Of a DNA stretch of 64,000 nucleotides, positions 17,746-25,668 are shown one piece after another (within the stretch, counting starts at the first letter, position 1; each line of letters begins with the position of its first letter). Location: positions 434,001 to 498,000 of the forward strand of contig JAKVOB010000001.1 of assembly GCA_022483015.1 (NCBI GenBank), in the 5' to 3' direction. The notes beneath the pieces are model-generated. The model saw only the letters and a list, made by a program, of their open reading frames with translations. It had not been told where the DNA came from and did no database searches. The stretch is from Atopobiaceae bacterium. GTDB taxonomy: Bacteria; Actinomycetota; Coriobacteriia; Coriobacteriales; Atopobiaceae. The position numbers and the translations under genes are program-made.

Positions 17746-18414
17746 CTACGCTGCGTGCTTGCCAGAAGCCTGCTTCTTGCTGGAGAGGTGCGCCTTGACG
17801 AGGCCCACGATCATCGGGATCACGGACACTGCCACGATGCCCACGATGACCAGCTCGAAGTGGTCCTGCACCACGGGGATGCCACCGAAGAAGTAGCCCA
17901 GCAGCGTGAACAGCGTGGACCACGTGATGCCACCAAGGACGTTGAAGGCGAAGAAGTGGTGCCACTTCATGCCGCCCATGCCCGCGAGGAACGGCACGAA
18001 CGTGCGGATGAACGGGAAGAAGCGGCCCAGGAAGATGGCGAGCTTGCCCCACTTGTCGAGAAAGGCCTCGCTCTTGGCGATCCTCTCGGGCGTCATGGCC
18101 TTGACCTTGCCCGAGTCGATGACCTTGCGGCCGAAGAAGTGACCGATGAAGAAGTTGGACTGGTCGCCCAGGATGGCAGCCGCCCAGGCGATGCCCAGCA
18201 GCGCGAAGATGTTGAGGTCTCCGCTCGCCGCGAAGAAGCCCGCCGCGAACAGCAGCGAGTCACCGGGCAGGAACGGGAAGAACACCACGCCCGTCTCGAT
18301 GAACACGATGAGGAAGATCAGCCCATATGCCATGAACGGGCTGACCGCGATCCAACCGGCAATGGCAGCCTTGGGGTTCTGGAGCAGGCTGATGACACCG
18401 TTGATGAAGCCCAT
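17746..18414 (-). CDS. DedA-family membrane protein
   Basis: 222 residues with about five hydrophobic segments. It carries the DedA/SNARE-associated signatures: ETGVVFFPFLPGDSLLF near the N-terminus and RFFPFIRTFVPFLAGMGGM in the middle, with the essential Arg residues. DedA proteins are inner-membrane transporters implicated in recycling polyprenyl phosphate or phospholipid. The C-terminus is Lys-rich and cytoplasmic. The start at 18414 follows AAAGGG; the upstream frame would overlap the ffs gene and is rejected. It lies downstream of ffs on the same strand, separated from it by a strong terminator. Confidence 0.9.
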   Translation of the reverse strand: MGFINGVISLLQNPKAAIAGWIAVSPFMAYGLIFLIVFIETGVVFFPFLPGDSLLFAAGFFAASGDLNIFALLGIAWAAAILGDQSNFFIGHFFGRKVIDSGKVKAMTPERIAKSEAFLDKWGKLAIFLGRFFPFIRTFVPFLAGMGGMKWHHFFAFNVLGGITWSTLFTLLGYFFGGIPVVQDHFELVIVGIVAVSVIPMIVGLVKAHLSSKKQASGKHAA

Positions 18415-18480
18415 GCAATCCCTTTCGTTGCGCGGCACAAGCGCCGTGCCTGCAGAGTCATGACGCAAGACCACACAGAG

Positions 18481-18525
18481 CGGAGACGCCCCTCGGGCCT
18501 CGATGGGTCGTGAGGGGCGTCTCCG
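18481..18525 (-). terminator. Terminator of the SRP RNA gene
   Basis: Perfect 14-bp stem CGGAGACGCCCCTC (18481-18494) with its complement at 18512-18525, located 4 nt after the 3' end of the inferred SRP RNA. Confidence 0.75.
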
Positions 18526-18529
18526 TGCA

Positions 18530-18640
18530 GAGTGCGCTCGGTGGGAGTGGGCGCCCGTCAGAGGCCCCTTATGGCTGCTGCCTCCCGGCCCTGACCAGAT
18601 TCGGGACATGACGCCGCCCACACCCACCGAACGCGCTCGG
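18530..18640 (-). ncRNA. ffs: Signal recognition particle RNA (4.5S type)
   Basis: On the minus strand the diagnostic domain IV is intact: CTGGTCAGGGCCGGGAGG followed by CAGCAGCCATAAGG, i.e. the Ffh-binding symmetric loop and a GGGA tetraloop. The flanks pair as the long SRP stem: GAGCGCGTTCGGTGGG...GTGGGCG at the 5' end with CGCCCACTCCCACCGAGCGC at the 3' end, allowing G-U pairs. About 110 nt, so it is the short bacterial form without an Alu domain. A TATACT -10 box lies at 18654-18649, and a perfect 14-bp terminator follows. Ends are approximate by a few nt. Confidence 0.9.
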
Positions 18641-18648
18641 TACAAGGC

Positions 18649-18654
18649 AGTATA
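18649..18654 (-). promoter_or_regulatory. -10 box of the ffs promoter
   Basis: TATACT on the minus strand, about 9 nt before the inferred 5' end of the SRP RNA. A weak -35 (TTCAGG) can be placed 18 bp upstream. The 18415-18791 gap holds only ffs, its promoter and its terminator. Confidence 0.55.
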
Positions 18655-18791
18655 GCCGAGAAGCACCTGCCACCTGAAGGCATCGCCCCCGCCCCATGAG
18701 AACGCCATGGGGACAGGGGCGGCGGGCGTGCACAGGGAGCCCCCGCCGAGACGGCAGCCGACGGAGCGGGTCTCTCGCCGCGTCCACTCCC

Positions 18792-19958
18792 CTACCTGCG
18801 CATCTTGTCCTGCCAGCCCTCGAGCGCGGTCAGCGCGGACTCGAGCACGGCGTCGCTCTTGGCGAAGTGGAACCGCACGAAGCGGTTCTCAGGAGCATTG
18901 AAGAAGCAACTACCTGGCACCACGCCCACGCCCACCCGCCGCGCAAGCTCCACGGCGAACTCCTCGTCGGACGCATAGCCCGCCTCGGAGATGTCGGCCA
19001 TGACGTAGTAGGCGCCCTGCGGCTCCACGATCGAAAGCCCCAGCCTTCGCAGGCCATCGCAGAAGAGCTGACGCTTGTGCGTATAGAGGGCGAGCAGGTC
19101 GTCGTAGTAGGACTGCGGCAGCTGGAGCCCCGGGACGGCCGCCTCCATGAGCGGGGCCGCGGCTCCCACCGTGAGGAAGTCGTGCACCTTCTTGAGGCGT
19201 TCGCAGATGGCCTCCGGCGCGATGACATACCCCAGCCGCCATCCCGTGATCGAGTAGGTCTTCGACAGCGAGCTGCAGCTCAGCGTGCGCTCCGCCATGC
19301 CCGGCAGGCTCGCGAAGTAGGTGTGCACATATGGCGCGTAGACGATGTGCTCGTAGACCTCGTCGGTGATGACGTAGAGGTCGTGGCGCTCCACGATACG
19401 GGCGATCACGTCGAGCTCCGCGCGCGAGAAGACGTGCCCGCAGGGGTTCGACGGGTTGCAGAGGATGAGCGCCTTGGTGCCGGGGCGGGCGCAGGCACGC
19501 TCGAGCTCGGCCTCGTCGAAGGTGAAGTCAGGGGCATGCAGCTCGACATAGAGGGGGTTCGCGCCACAGAGGATGGCGTCGGCCCCGTAGTTCTCATAGA
19601 ACGGCGAGAAGACCACCACGTTGTCGCCAGGGTTGGCCACGGTCATGACCGAGCACATCATGGCCTCGGTGGAGCCGCAGGTCACGACGATGTTCTTCTC
19701 GGGGTCGATGTCGATCCCCATGCGCGGGGACTGCTTGGCAGCCAGGGCCTCGCGGAAGTTCTGCGCGCCCCAGGTGATGGCGTACTGGTGCGGTCCCTCG
19801 TGCGCCACCTCGGCGAGGCGGCCAGTGATGGCCTCGGGCGGGTCGAAGTCAGGGAACCCCTGCGAGAGGTTGATGGCGCCGCACTCGTTCGAGACGCGCG
19901 TCATGCGACGGATCACGGAGTCGGTGAACTGTGAGGTCTTGGTGCTGAGCGCTTGCAT
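18792..19958 (-). CDS. PLP-dependent class I/II aminotransferase (methionine/aromatic aminotransferase-like)
   Basis: 388-residue fold-type I aminotransferase. PLP lysine is K233 in SLSKTYSITGWRLGY; other markers are NLSQGFPDFDPP near the N-terminus, CNPSNPCG (substrate carboxylate loop), the Asp in VITDEVYEH, and RFHFAKSD at the C-terminus. The sequence style resembles YbdL/kynurenine-glutamine transaminases that accept methionine. It is divergent from ade-mtnA, so a role in transaminating ketomethylthiobutyrate (MtnE-like) is possible, but this is inference. The start at 19958 follows GGTGGCCCC and has no strong ribosome site. Confidence 0.85.
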   Translation of the reverse strand: MQALSTKTSQFTDSVIRRMTRVSNECGAINLSQGFPDFDPPEAITGRLAEVAHEGPHQYAITWGAQNFREALAAKQSPRMGIDIDPEKNIVVTCGSTEAMMCSVMTVANPGDNVVVFSPFYENYGADAILCGANPLYVELHAPDFTFDEAELERACARPGTKALILCNPSNPCGHVFSRAELDVIARIVERHDLYVITDEVYEHIVYAPYVHTYFASLPGMAERTLSCSSLSKTYSITGWRLGYVIAPEAICERLKKVHDFLTVGAAAPLMEAAVPGLQLPQSYYDDLLALYTHKRQLFCDGLRRLGLSIVEPQGAYYVMADISEAGYASDEEFAVELARRVGVGVVPGSCFFNAPENRFVRFHFAKSDAVLESALTALEGWQDKMRR

Positions 19959-20237
19959 GGGGCCACCTTCCCGGACGTGGGTTTCCCGCCCATGATAGAC
20001 GCAACGATGCCGACACGCTCGGGTGCGGCACCTGCCTCGGCCGAGAGGAACATCCGGGTCGAGGCGTCGTGCAGGGCGCAGGCCCCTCCGTGCCGCCCGT
20101 GCTTCTCGCCCCCGCCGCCCGCAACGCCACCCAGGGCCCTGCCGCTCCCCTCCGCGCGCCGTGGGTAGAATCAGAACCAAGGTCGCGCCCTGCTCCGCCC
20201 CCAGGCCCGGCGACGCGCCCTCCGAGAAAGGCTGCCC

Positions 20238-22091
20238 ATGCTCACCGCTCCCTGCAAGGCCCAGCTCTGGGAATGCAACAAGACGCTCATCGACGTGGCC
20301 CAGGGTCGCACGCCAGCCGACGTCGTGATCCGCCATGCCACCCTCGTCAACGTGTGTACGCACGAGGTCCTTCCCCAGACCGACATCGCCATAGCCGAGG
20401 GTCGCGTGGCCTACCTGGGCCTCGCGCCCCACACCGCCGAGCACTGCATCGGGCCAGACACCCAGGTGATCGACGCGGCCGGCGCCTATGTGGCCCCTGG
20501 GTTCCTCGACGGCCACATGCATGTCGAGAGCTCGATGGTCGGCGTGGCCGAGTTCGCGCGCGCCGTGGTCCCGCACGGGACGGTCGGCGTCTTCTATGAC
20601 CCGCACGAGTGCGCCAACGTCTGCGGCCTCGACGGCGTGCGGCAGATGGCGCTCGACGCCACGCGCGTGCCGCTCAAGGCCATGCTCACCACGCCGTCGT
20701 GCGTGCCGGCGGTCCCCGGCTTCGAGGACACGGGCTCGGCCATCGGTCCCGACGACGCCGCCAAGACCATGCGCTGGGACTCCGTGGTGGGGCTCGGCGA
20801 GATGATGAACTATCCCGGCGTGCTCGCCGCGGACGACCATCCCCTGGGCGAGATCGACGAGACCCTCCGTCGCGGCTACCGCGTCACGGGCCACTACTCC
20901 GTCCCCGAGGTCGACCAGGGGCTCAACGCCTACATCGACTCGGGAGTCTCGTGCTGCCACGAGTCAGCCCGTCCCGAGGACGTCATCGCCAAGCTGCGCC
21001 TGGGCATGTACGTGCAGCTCCGTGAGGGTTCCGCCTGGAATAACCTCGCCACGCTCGCTCCTGCCATCTCGGGCCCCGACGCCGACCCGACCCTCGACAC
21101 GCGACACTGCTGCCTCGTGACCGACGACGACCACCCGGCGACCATCGTCCACCACGGCCACCTCGACCAGGTGCTCGCCCTGGCCGTGAGCCTCGGCATC
21201 GATGCCGTCACGGCCATCCAGATGGTCACCATCAACACGGCCTCCTGCTTCGACCTCGAGGCCGACCTCGGCTCCATCGCACCCGGCAAGTGCGCCGACC
21301 TCGTCTTCCTCGACGACCTCACGAGCTTCCACGTGAGCCTCACCATGGTCGACGGCGACGTGGTGGCCAAGGACGGCGCCGCGCTCTTCTCGCCCGAGCC
21401 GTTCGCCTACCCCGCCTGGATGACGCATACCATGCATCTGGGCGAGAGGATCAGCGCAGCCACCTTCGCCATCCCCGCACCTGAGGAAGCCGGCGCAAGC
21501 GTGCGCGTGCGCGCCATGGGCATGAGCGCCGGCAGCACCCTCACGCGCGAGCTCCACCTGGATGCCCCCGTGCGCGACGGCCACATCGAGGCCGACCCAA
21601 CGAACGACCTGCTCAAGGTCTTAGTCTTCGAGCGCCACCACGCCACGGGCACGCATGCGGCAGGATTCGTGCATGGTTTCGGCATCCATGGGGCACTCGC
21701 CCAGACCGTGGCCCACGACGCCCACAACCTGCTGGTCATGGGTGACAACGACGCCGACATGGCACTCGCCGCGACGACGCTCGAGAACTGCGGGGGCGGC
21801 GAGGTCGCCGTGGCCGACGGCCACGTCCTGGGCCTCGTCGAGCTGCCCGTCTGCGGCCTCATGAGCCAGGGCAGCGCCGCGGAGGTCGCCGACCAGGTCT
21901 CGCATATGGAGCAGGTCTGGCGTGACATGGGATGTACCATGAACTCGCCGTTCATGACGCTCGGGCTGGCGTCGCTCGCCTGCATCCCCGAGCTCCGCCT
22001 CACCGACCGCGGTTACGTGGACTGCACCACCTACCGGTTCGTCCCGCTGCTTGTTGACGAGAAGGACACGGCACCCGACACCATCGCCTGA
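20238..22091 (+). CDS. ade: Adenine deaminase
   Basis: Amidohydrolase-superfamily enzyme (617 residues) converting adenine to hypoxanthine and ammonia. It has the metal-binding GFLDGHMHVESSM (His93, His95), the DPHECANVCG block, MNYPGVL, the CHE motif, the LREGSAWNN stretch and VTDDDHPATIVHHGHLD, then the C-terminal domain typical of Ade proteins. The block that usually reads GHAPGLSG is here GHYSVPEVD, a departure worth checking. The start follows GAGAAAGGCTGCCC. It is followed 46 bp later by mtnA on the same strand, so both probably act in purine/MTA salvage. A TAGAAT box lies at 20166-20171. Confidence 0.88.
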   Translation: MLTAPCKAQLWECNKTLIDVAQGRTPADVVIRHATLVNVCTHEVLPQTDIAIAEGRVAYLGLAPHTAEHCIGPDTQVIDAAGAYVAPGFLDGHMHVESSMVGVAEFARAVVPHGTVGVFYDPHECANVCGLDGVRQMALDATRVPLKAMLTTPSCVPAVPGFEDTGSAIGPDDAAKTMRWDSVVGLGEMMNYPGVLAADDHPLGEIDETLRRGYRVTGHYSVPEVDQGLNAYIDSGVSCCHESARPEDVIAKLRLGMYVQLREGSAWNNLATLAPAISGPDADPTLDTRHCCLVTDDDHPATIVHHGHLDQVLALAVSLGIDAVTAIQMVTINTASCFDLEADLGSIAPGKCADLVFLDDLTSFHVSLTMVDGDVVAKDGAALFSPEPFAYPAWMTHTMHLGERISAATFAIPAPEEAGASVRVRAMGMSAGSTLTRELHLDAPVRDGHIEADPTNDLLKVLVFERHHATGTHAAGFVHGFGIHGALAQTVAHDAHNLLVMGDNDADMALAATTLENCGGGEVAVADGHVLGLVELPVCGLMSQGSAAEVADQVSHMEQVWRDMGCTMNSPFMTLGLASLACIPELRLTDRGYVDCTTYRFVPLLVDEKDTAPDTIA

Positions 22092-22137
22092 CGCCCGAAC
22101 GACGAGGGCACGCCACAACGAGCAAGGAGCATCACCT

Positions 22138-23334
22138 ATGAACCTGCACGCAGCCAAGGGAACGCTCACCGAGACGCGCGAGACGCTCCCGCTCGACTCG
22201 CTCGCGGAAGTGGACACCGTCGCCCTCGACGACCAGAGCGACACGCTCGCCATCATCGACCAGACCAAGCTGCCTGCCACGCTCGAGGTCGAGTACCTGT
22301 CGTCTCGCGACGAGGCCTACCGCGCCATCAAGCGACTCGAGGTCCGGGGCGCCCCCGCCATCGGCGTGGCCGCGGCCATCGCGCTCTACCTCGACGTCCA
22401 CAGCTACTGGGAGCACCTCTCGTCGACCGACTCCGCTCCCGTCACGGACGCCGAGGGATGGGAGCGCCTCTCCGCCCGCCTCACCGAGACGGCGACCTAC
22501 CTCGACTCGTCCCGTCCTACGGCCGTGAACCTGTCATGGGCCCTGCACCGAATGGGCGCCCGTGCGGCCGCAAGCCGCCACGCCGGCGACACTCCGGCGG
22601 CCGCCGTGCAAGCGCTCCACGACGAGGCCGTGGCCATCCGCAACGAGGACGTCCGCGTGTGCCGCGCCATCGGCGAGCATGGCCTCTCGCTCCTGCACGA
22701 CGGCGACGGCATCCTCACCCATTGCAACGCCGGCCGCCTCGCCACCGTGCGCTATGGCACGGCGACCGCCCCCATCTACCTGGGAGCCGAGCGCGGGATG
22801 ACCTTCCACGTGTGGTGCGACGAGACCCGCCCGCTCCTACAGGGTGCGCGCCTCACCGCCTTCGAGCTCATGGCGTCAGGCATCGATACCTGCCTGGAGT
22901 GCGACAACATGAGTGCGAGCCTCATGTCGACGGACCGCATCCAGGCCGTCTTCGTGGGATGCGACCGCGTGGCCGCCAACGGCGACGCCGCCAACAAGAT
23001 CGGGACGTCGCTCCTGGCGCTTGCCGCGGCGCGGCACCATGTGCCCGTCTACGTCTGCGCGCCCACCTCGACCATCGACCGCGCCTGCGCCACCGGCCAC
23101 GACATCAGGATCGAGCAGCGCGCGCCCGAGGAGGTCACCGAGCTCTGGTATGAGCGACGCATGGCACCCGAGAGCGTGCGCGTGTACAACCCGGCCTTCG
23201 ACGTGACCGACGCCGACCTCATCGCCGGCATCGTGACGGAGTTCGGCGTGGCTCGTCCCCCCTACACGGAGTCGCTCGCGGCGATATTCCAGCGCAAGGA
23301 GACGGTCGAGAGGAACAAGGTCCATCCGGAGTAG
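22138..23334 (+). CDS. mtnA: S-methyl-5-thioribose-1-phosphate isomerase family protein
   Basis: 398 residues of the eIF2B-like isomerase family. Markers: RGAPAIG (70-76), the RPTAVNLSWAL block, catalytic Cys196 in THCNAG, catalytic Asp276 in GCDRVAANGDAANKIGT, and the C-terminal PAFDVTDADLI. It converts methylthioribose-1-P (or 5-deoxyribose-1-P in related pathways) into the ribulose-1-P form. The start at 22138 has AAGGAG 8 nt upstream; the frame also runs through the end of ade but no start there is credible. It is co-transcribed with adenine deaminase, which would consume the adenine released when MTA is cleaved. No other mtn genes are visible here. Confidence 0.9.
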   Translation: MNLHAAKGTLTETRETLPLDSLAEVDTVALDDQSDTLAIIDQTKLPATLEVEYLSSRDEAYRAIKRLEVRGAPAIGVAAAIALYLDVHSYWEHLSSTDSAPVTDAEGWERLSARLTETATYLDSSRPTAVNLSWALHRMGARAAASRHAGDTPAAAVQALHDEAVAIRNEDVRVCRAIGEHGLSLLHDGDGILTHCNAGRLATVRYGTATAPIYLGAERGMTFHVWCDETRPLLQGARLTAFELMASGIDTCLECDNMSASLMSTDRIQAVFVGCDRVAANGDAANKIGTSLLALAAARHHVPVYVCAPTSTIDRACATGHDIRIEQRAPEEVTELWYERRMAPESVRVYNPAFDVTDADLIAGIVTEFGVARPPYTESLAAIFQRKETVERNKVHPE

Positions 23335-23381
23335 GCCGATTCCCGGCAAGGGCGTTCTTCTCGGACGTCCTGCCGTGTCCG

Positions 23382-23999
23382 CTACTCCTCGCCCGCGTCC
23401 TCGCTGGCGTCCTTCTCGGCAAGCTTGGCCTCGCGCTTCGCGGCCTTCTCGGCCTTCTTGCGCTCGCGATGGTGCTTCTGGTCGTAGCGGCGCTTGGTGA
23501 GCGTCTTGTATCCCTCGATGAAGGAGTGCGGATAGTCGGCGAGCGACTTGGCCACGATCGTGTCCTTGTTGGTGAGCGGGTCCACCAGGTTCATGCCCGG
23601 CATCTCGGCCACGCTGGGGATGTAGCCCTTGAGCTTCTTCATGCAGCCGCGCGCCTTGCCCTTGCTCGAGCACATGATGAGGCCCACGTCCTTGCCCGAG
23701 AGCTCGGAGTTCTCGGCCACGAACGAGAGCATGGGAGCGGAGGGGCGACCGGCCCAGACGGGCGTGGCAAGGATGATGACGTCATAGGCGTCCATGTCGA
23801 ATCCCTTGAGGGGCTCGAGCTGTGGCAGCACCGAGAAGACCGCCTGCATGCCACCCTTGACGAACTTGCCCATGCCCTCGGCCTTGTAGGCCTTCTTGGG
23901 CTTGATCTCGAAGACGTCGGCCTCGAGACGGGGGGCGACGCTCTCCACGACATAGCGGACGTTACCGGTGAGCGAGTAGTAGACGATGGCAATCTTCAT
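23382..23999 (-). CDS. Flavodoxin-domain protein
   Basis: 205 residues. The FMN phosphate loop is YYSLTGNVRYV near the N-terminus, followed by the LATPVWAGRPSAPM loop (isoalloxazine contact) and the central strand DVGLIMCSS. A basic/acidic helical tail of about 45 residues (Lys/Glu/Ala-rich) follows the fold, longer than in ordinary flavodoxins. It could serve as an electron carrier for the NifJ encoded in this window or as a flavodoxin-type oxidoreductase; the sequence alone does not decide. The start at 23999 is preceded by GGAGGGTCCC. It converges on mtnA. Confidence 0.8.
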   Translation of the reverse strand: MKIAIVYYSLTGNVRYVVESVAPRLEADVFEIKPKKAYKAEGMGKFVKGGMQAVFSVLPQLEPLKGFDMDAYDVIILATPVWAGRPSAPMLSFVAENSELSGKDVGLIMCSSKGKARGCMKKLKGYIPSVAEMPGMNLVDPLTNKDTIVAKSLADYPHSFIEGYKTLTKRRYDQKHHRERKKAEKAAKREAKLAEKDASEDAGEE

Positions 24000-24310
24000 G
24001 GGACCCTCCGGACGGGCGACGTTGTGACGCGGTTCCCTGTGGGACCGCTTGCGACCTGAACAGTGTAGCCGTATCGGATGGATTCGGATGGCGAGCGCTT
24101 TCAGGCGAAGCCCCTGTAGGCCCCGATACAAGGCCAAGCCGAGAGGGACACGTCCCCTCCCGACCCGGCTCACGCTTGTCTTGCGTCCTCCGCGCCTGCG
24201 GCGGCTCCGGGCCCGATGGCTGCCATACCGCTCGCCTGGAACCGTTGACTTCTCCGCCACATCGCCCCATCCTCAGGGCGTCATCTCACGCGCGGGCCCA
24301 AGGGAGTCAC
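24000..24310. other. 311-bp divergent intergenic region
   Basis: Lies between the flavodoxin gene and the YitT gene and should hold two promoters. Seven-base inverted arms GTATCGG/CCGATAC surround the segment near 24070-24126. No convincing -35/-10 pair, RNA gene or small gene was found. Confidence 0.5.
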
Positions 24311-25234
24311 ATGCCCATCATCAGCTACCAGGAGGAATCCTCCCCCGAGCAGATCAAGGCCGCCGAGGAGGTCTCCGCACAACGCGAGGGCCGCGGACGC
24401 CTCAGGTTCTTCGTGATGCTCAACCTCGGGCTTCTCATCACGGCCTTCGGCATCATCCTGTTCAAGGCGCCCAACCACTTCGCGCTCGGCGGGACCTCGG
24501 GGCTCTCCATCATCCTGTCGACCCTCTTCCCCACCCTGCCCGTCTCGGCGTTCATGTGGATCCTGAACGCCGTACTCGTGGGTCTGGGCCTCGTGTTCCT
24601 CGACCACCGCACCATGGGGTGGACCATCTACGCGTCGTTCGCGCTCTCGGCCTATACCAGCATCCTCGAGCTTGCCATCCCCATGGCGGCACCGCTCACG
24701 CACGACACCCTGCTCGAGCTCTGCTTCGCCGTGCTGCTGCCGGCCATCGGAAGCGCCATCGTGTTCAACGTGGGCGCCTCGACCGGCGGCACCGACATCG
24801 TGGCCATGATCCTGAAGCGGCGCACCTCGCTCGAGATCGGCAAGGCGCTCATGGTGAGCGACGGCGTCATCGTGGGCGTGGCGTTCCTGCTGTACGGTCC
24901 GCAGACCGGCCTCTACTGCGTGCTCGGGCTCATCGCGAAGGCCTTCGTGGTCGACAACGTCATCGAGAGCCTCAACCTGCGCAAGGTCTGCACCGTCATA
25001 AGCCATGACCCCGAGGCCGTGTTGGGCTTCCTGGTTCGGACGCTCGACCGCACCGCCACCGTGCGCGATGCCGTGGGCGGCTTCTCGATGCAGCCCGAGG
25101 AGGAGGTCGTCGCCGTGCTTACCAGGCGCGAGGCGGCGCTGCTCCAGATGTGGCTGCGCCGCCACGACCCCACCGCCTTCATGACGATGGTCAACAGCTC
25201 CGAGATCCTGGGCAAGGGCTTCAGGAGCGTCTAG
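24311..25234 (+). CDS. YitT-family membrane protein (DUF161/DUF2179)
   Basis: 307 residues. The N-terminal two thirds contain about five or six membrane segments with the family motifs LFKAPNHFALGGTSG and NVGASTGGTDIVAMIL. The C-terminal soluble DUF2179 domain (about 215-300) contains the TVRDAVGGFS region and an LLQMWLRRHDPTAFMTM stretch. Function of the family is not established. The start at 24311 follows AAGGGAGTCAC. It is a single gene followed by the second palindromic element and then convergent with the adhesin gene. Confidence 0.88.
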   Translation: MPIISYQEESSPEQIKAAEEVSAQREGRGRLRFFVMLNLGLLITAFGIILFKAPNHFALGGTSGLSIILSTLFPTLPVSAFMWILNAVLVGLGLVFLDHRTMGWTIYASFALSAYTSILELAIPMAAPLTHDTLLELCFAVLLPAIGSAIVFNVGASTGGTDIVAMILKRRTSLEIGKALMVSDGVIVGVAFLLYGPQTGLYCVLGLIAKAFVVDNVIESLNLRKVCTVISHDPEAVLGFLVRTLDRTATVRDAVGGFSMQPEEEVVAVLTRREAALLQMWLRRHDPTAFMTMVNSSEILGKGFRSV

Positions 25235-25325
25235 CGCTCGGATGCGACGGCTGGACCGCCGTCCGATGCCGCCGGCGGCAGAACGAAGCTCCGTCTCCGA
25301 CTGAGGTTCCGGAAACAGTACGGCA

Positions 25326-25519
25326 CGCGTAAAACCGCGCCCGGCTTCCTGATGAGAATTGCGGTTGCGCGAGACTCGAACGCCGGCCCCAAAACGGCAC
25401 TCGCGAACCTGCTGGTCAGAGGCCTGTATTCGAGTGCCAATCCGGCGTCCCTCTGGCACACACCTCGAATCTTCGCGCAGCCGCCGATTCGCTCAGCTTT
25501 CAAGCCTCGGTTTCACGCG
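25326..25519. repeat. 194-bp palindromic intergenic element, copy 2
   Basis: Homologous to 17448-17641 and the same length, starting CGCGT and ending ACGCG. Inverted pairing is clearer here: CGCGTAAAACCG against CGCGTGAAACCG at the ends, GCGGTTGCGCGA against GCGGCTGCGCGA inside, and a perfect GGCACTCG/CGAGTGCC pair near the centre. It occupies the gap between two convergent genes. Confidence 0.8.
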
Positions 25520-25605
25520 CCCGGCTCCATGGGCTCGATTGCGGCCCTGCCTCCCTTGAAGGCCCCGCCTATAGATGCGGACGTATCGTCCGTTCGCCAA
25601 CGCAG

Positions 25606-25640
25606 AGGCGCGTCCTGCGGGATCGCCGCAGGACGCGCCT
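25606..25640 (-). terminator. Terminator after the adhesin gene
   Basis: Perfect 15-bp stem AGGCGCGTCCTGCGG (25606-25620) with its complement at 25626-25640 and a 5-nt loop, 28 bp after the adhesin stop on the minus strand. Confidence 0.85.
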
Positions 25641-25668
25641 CATGTCGATGAGCTTGTAGGCTCTTCCG

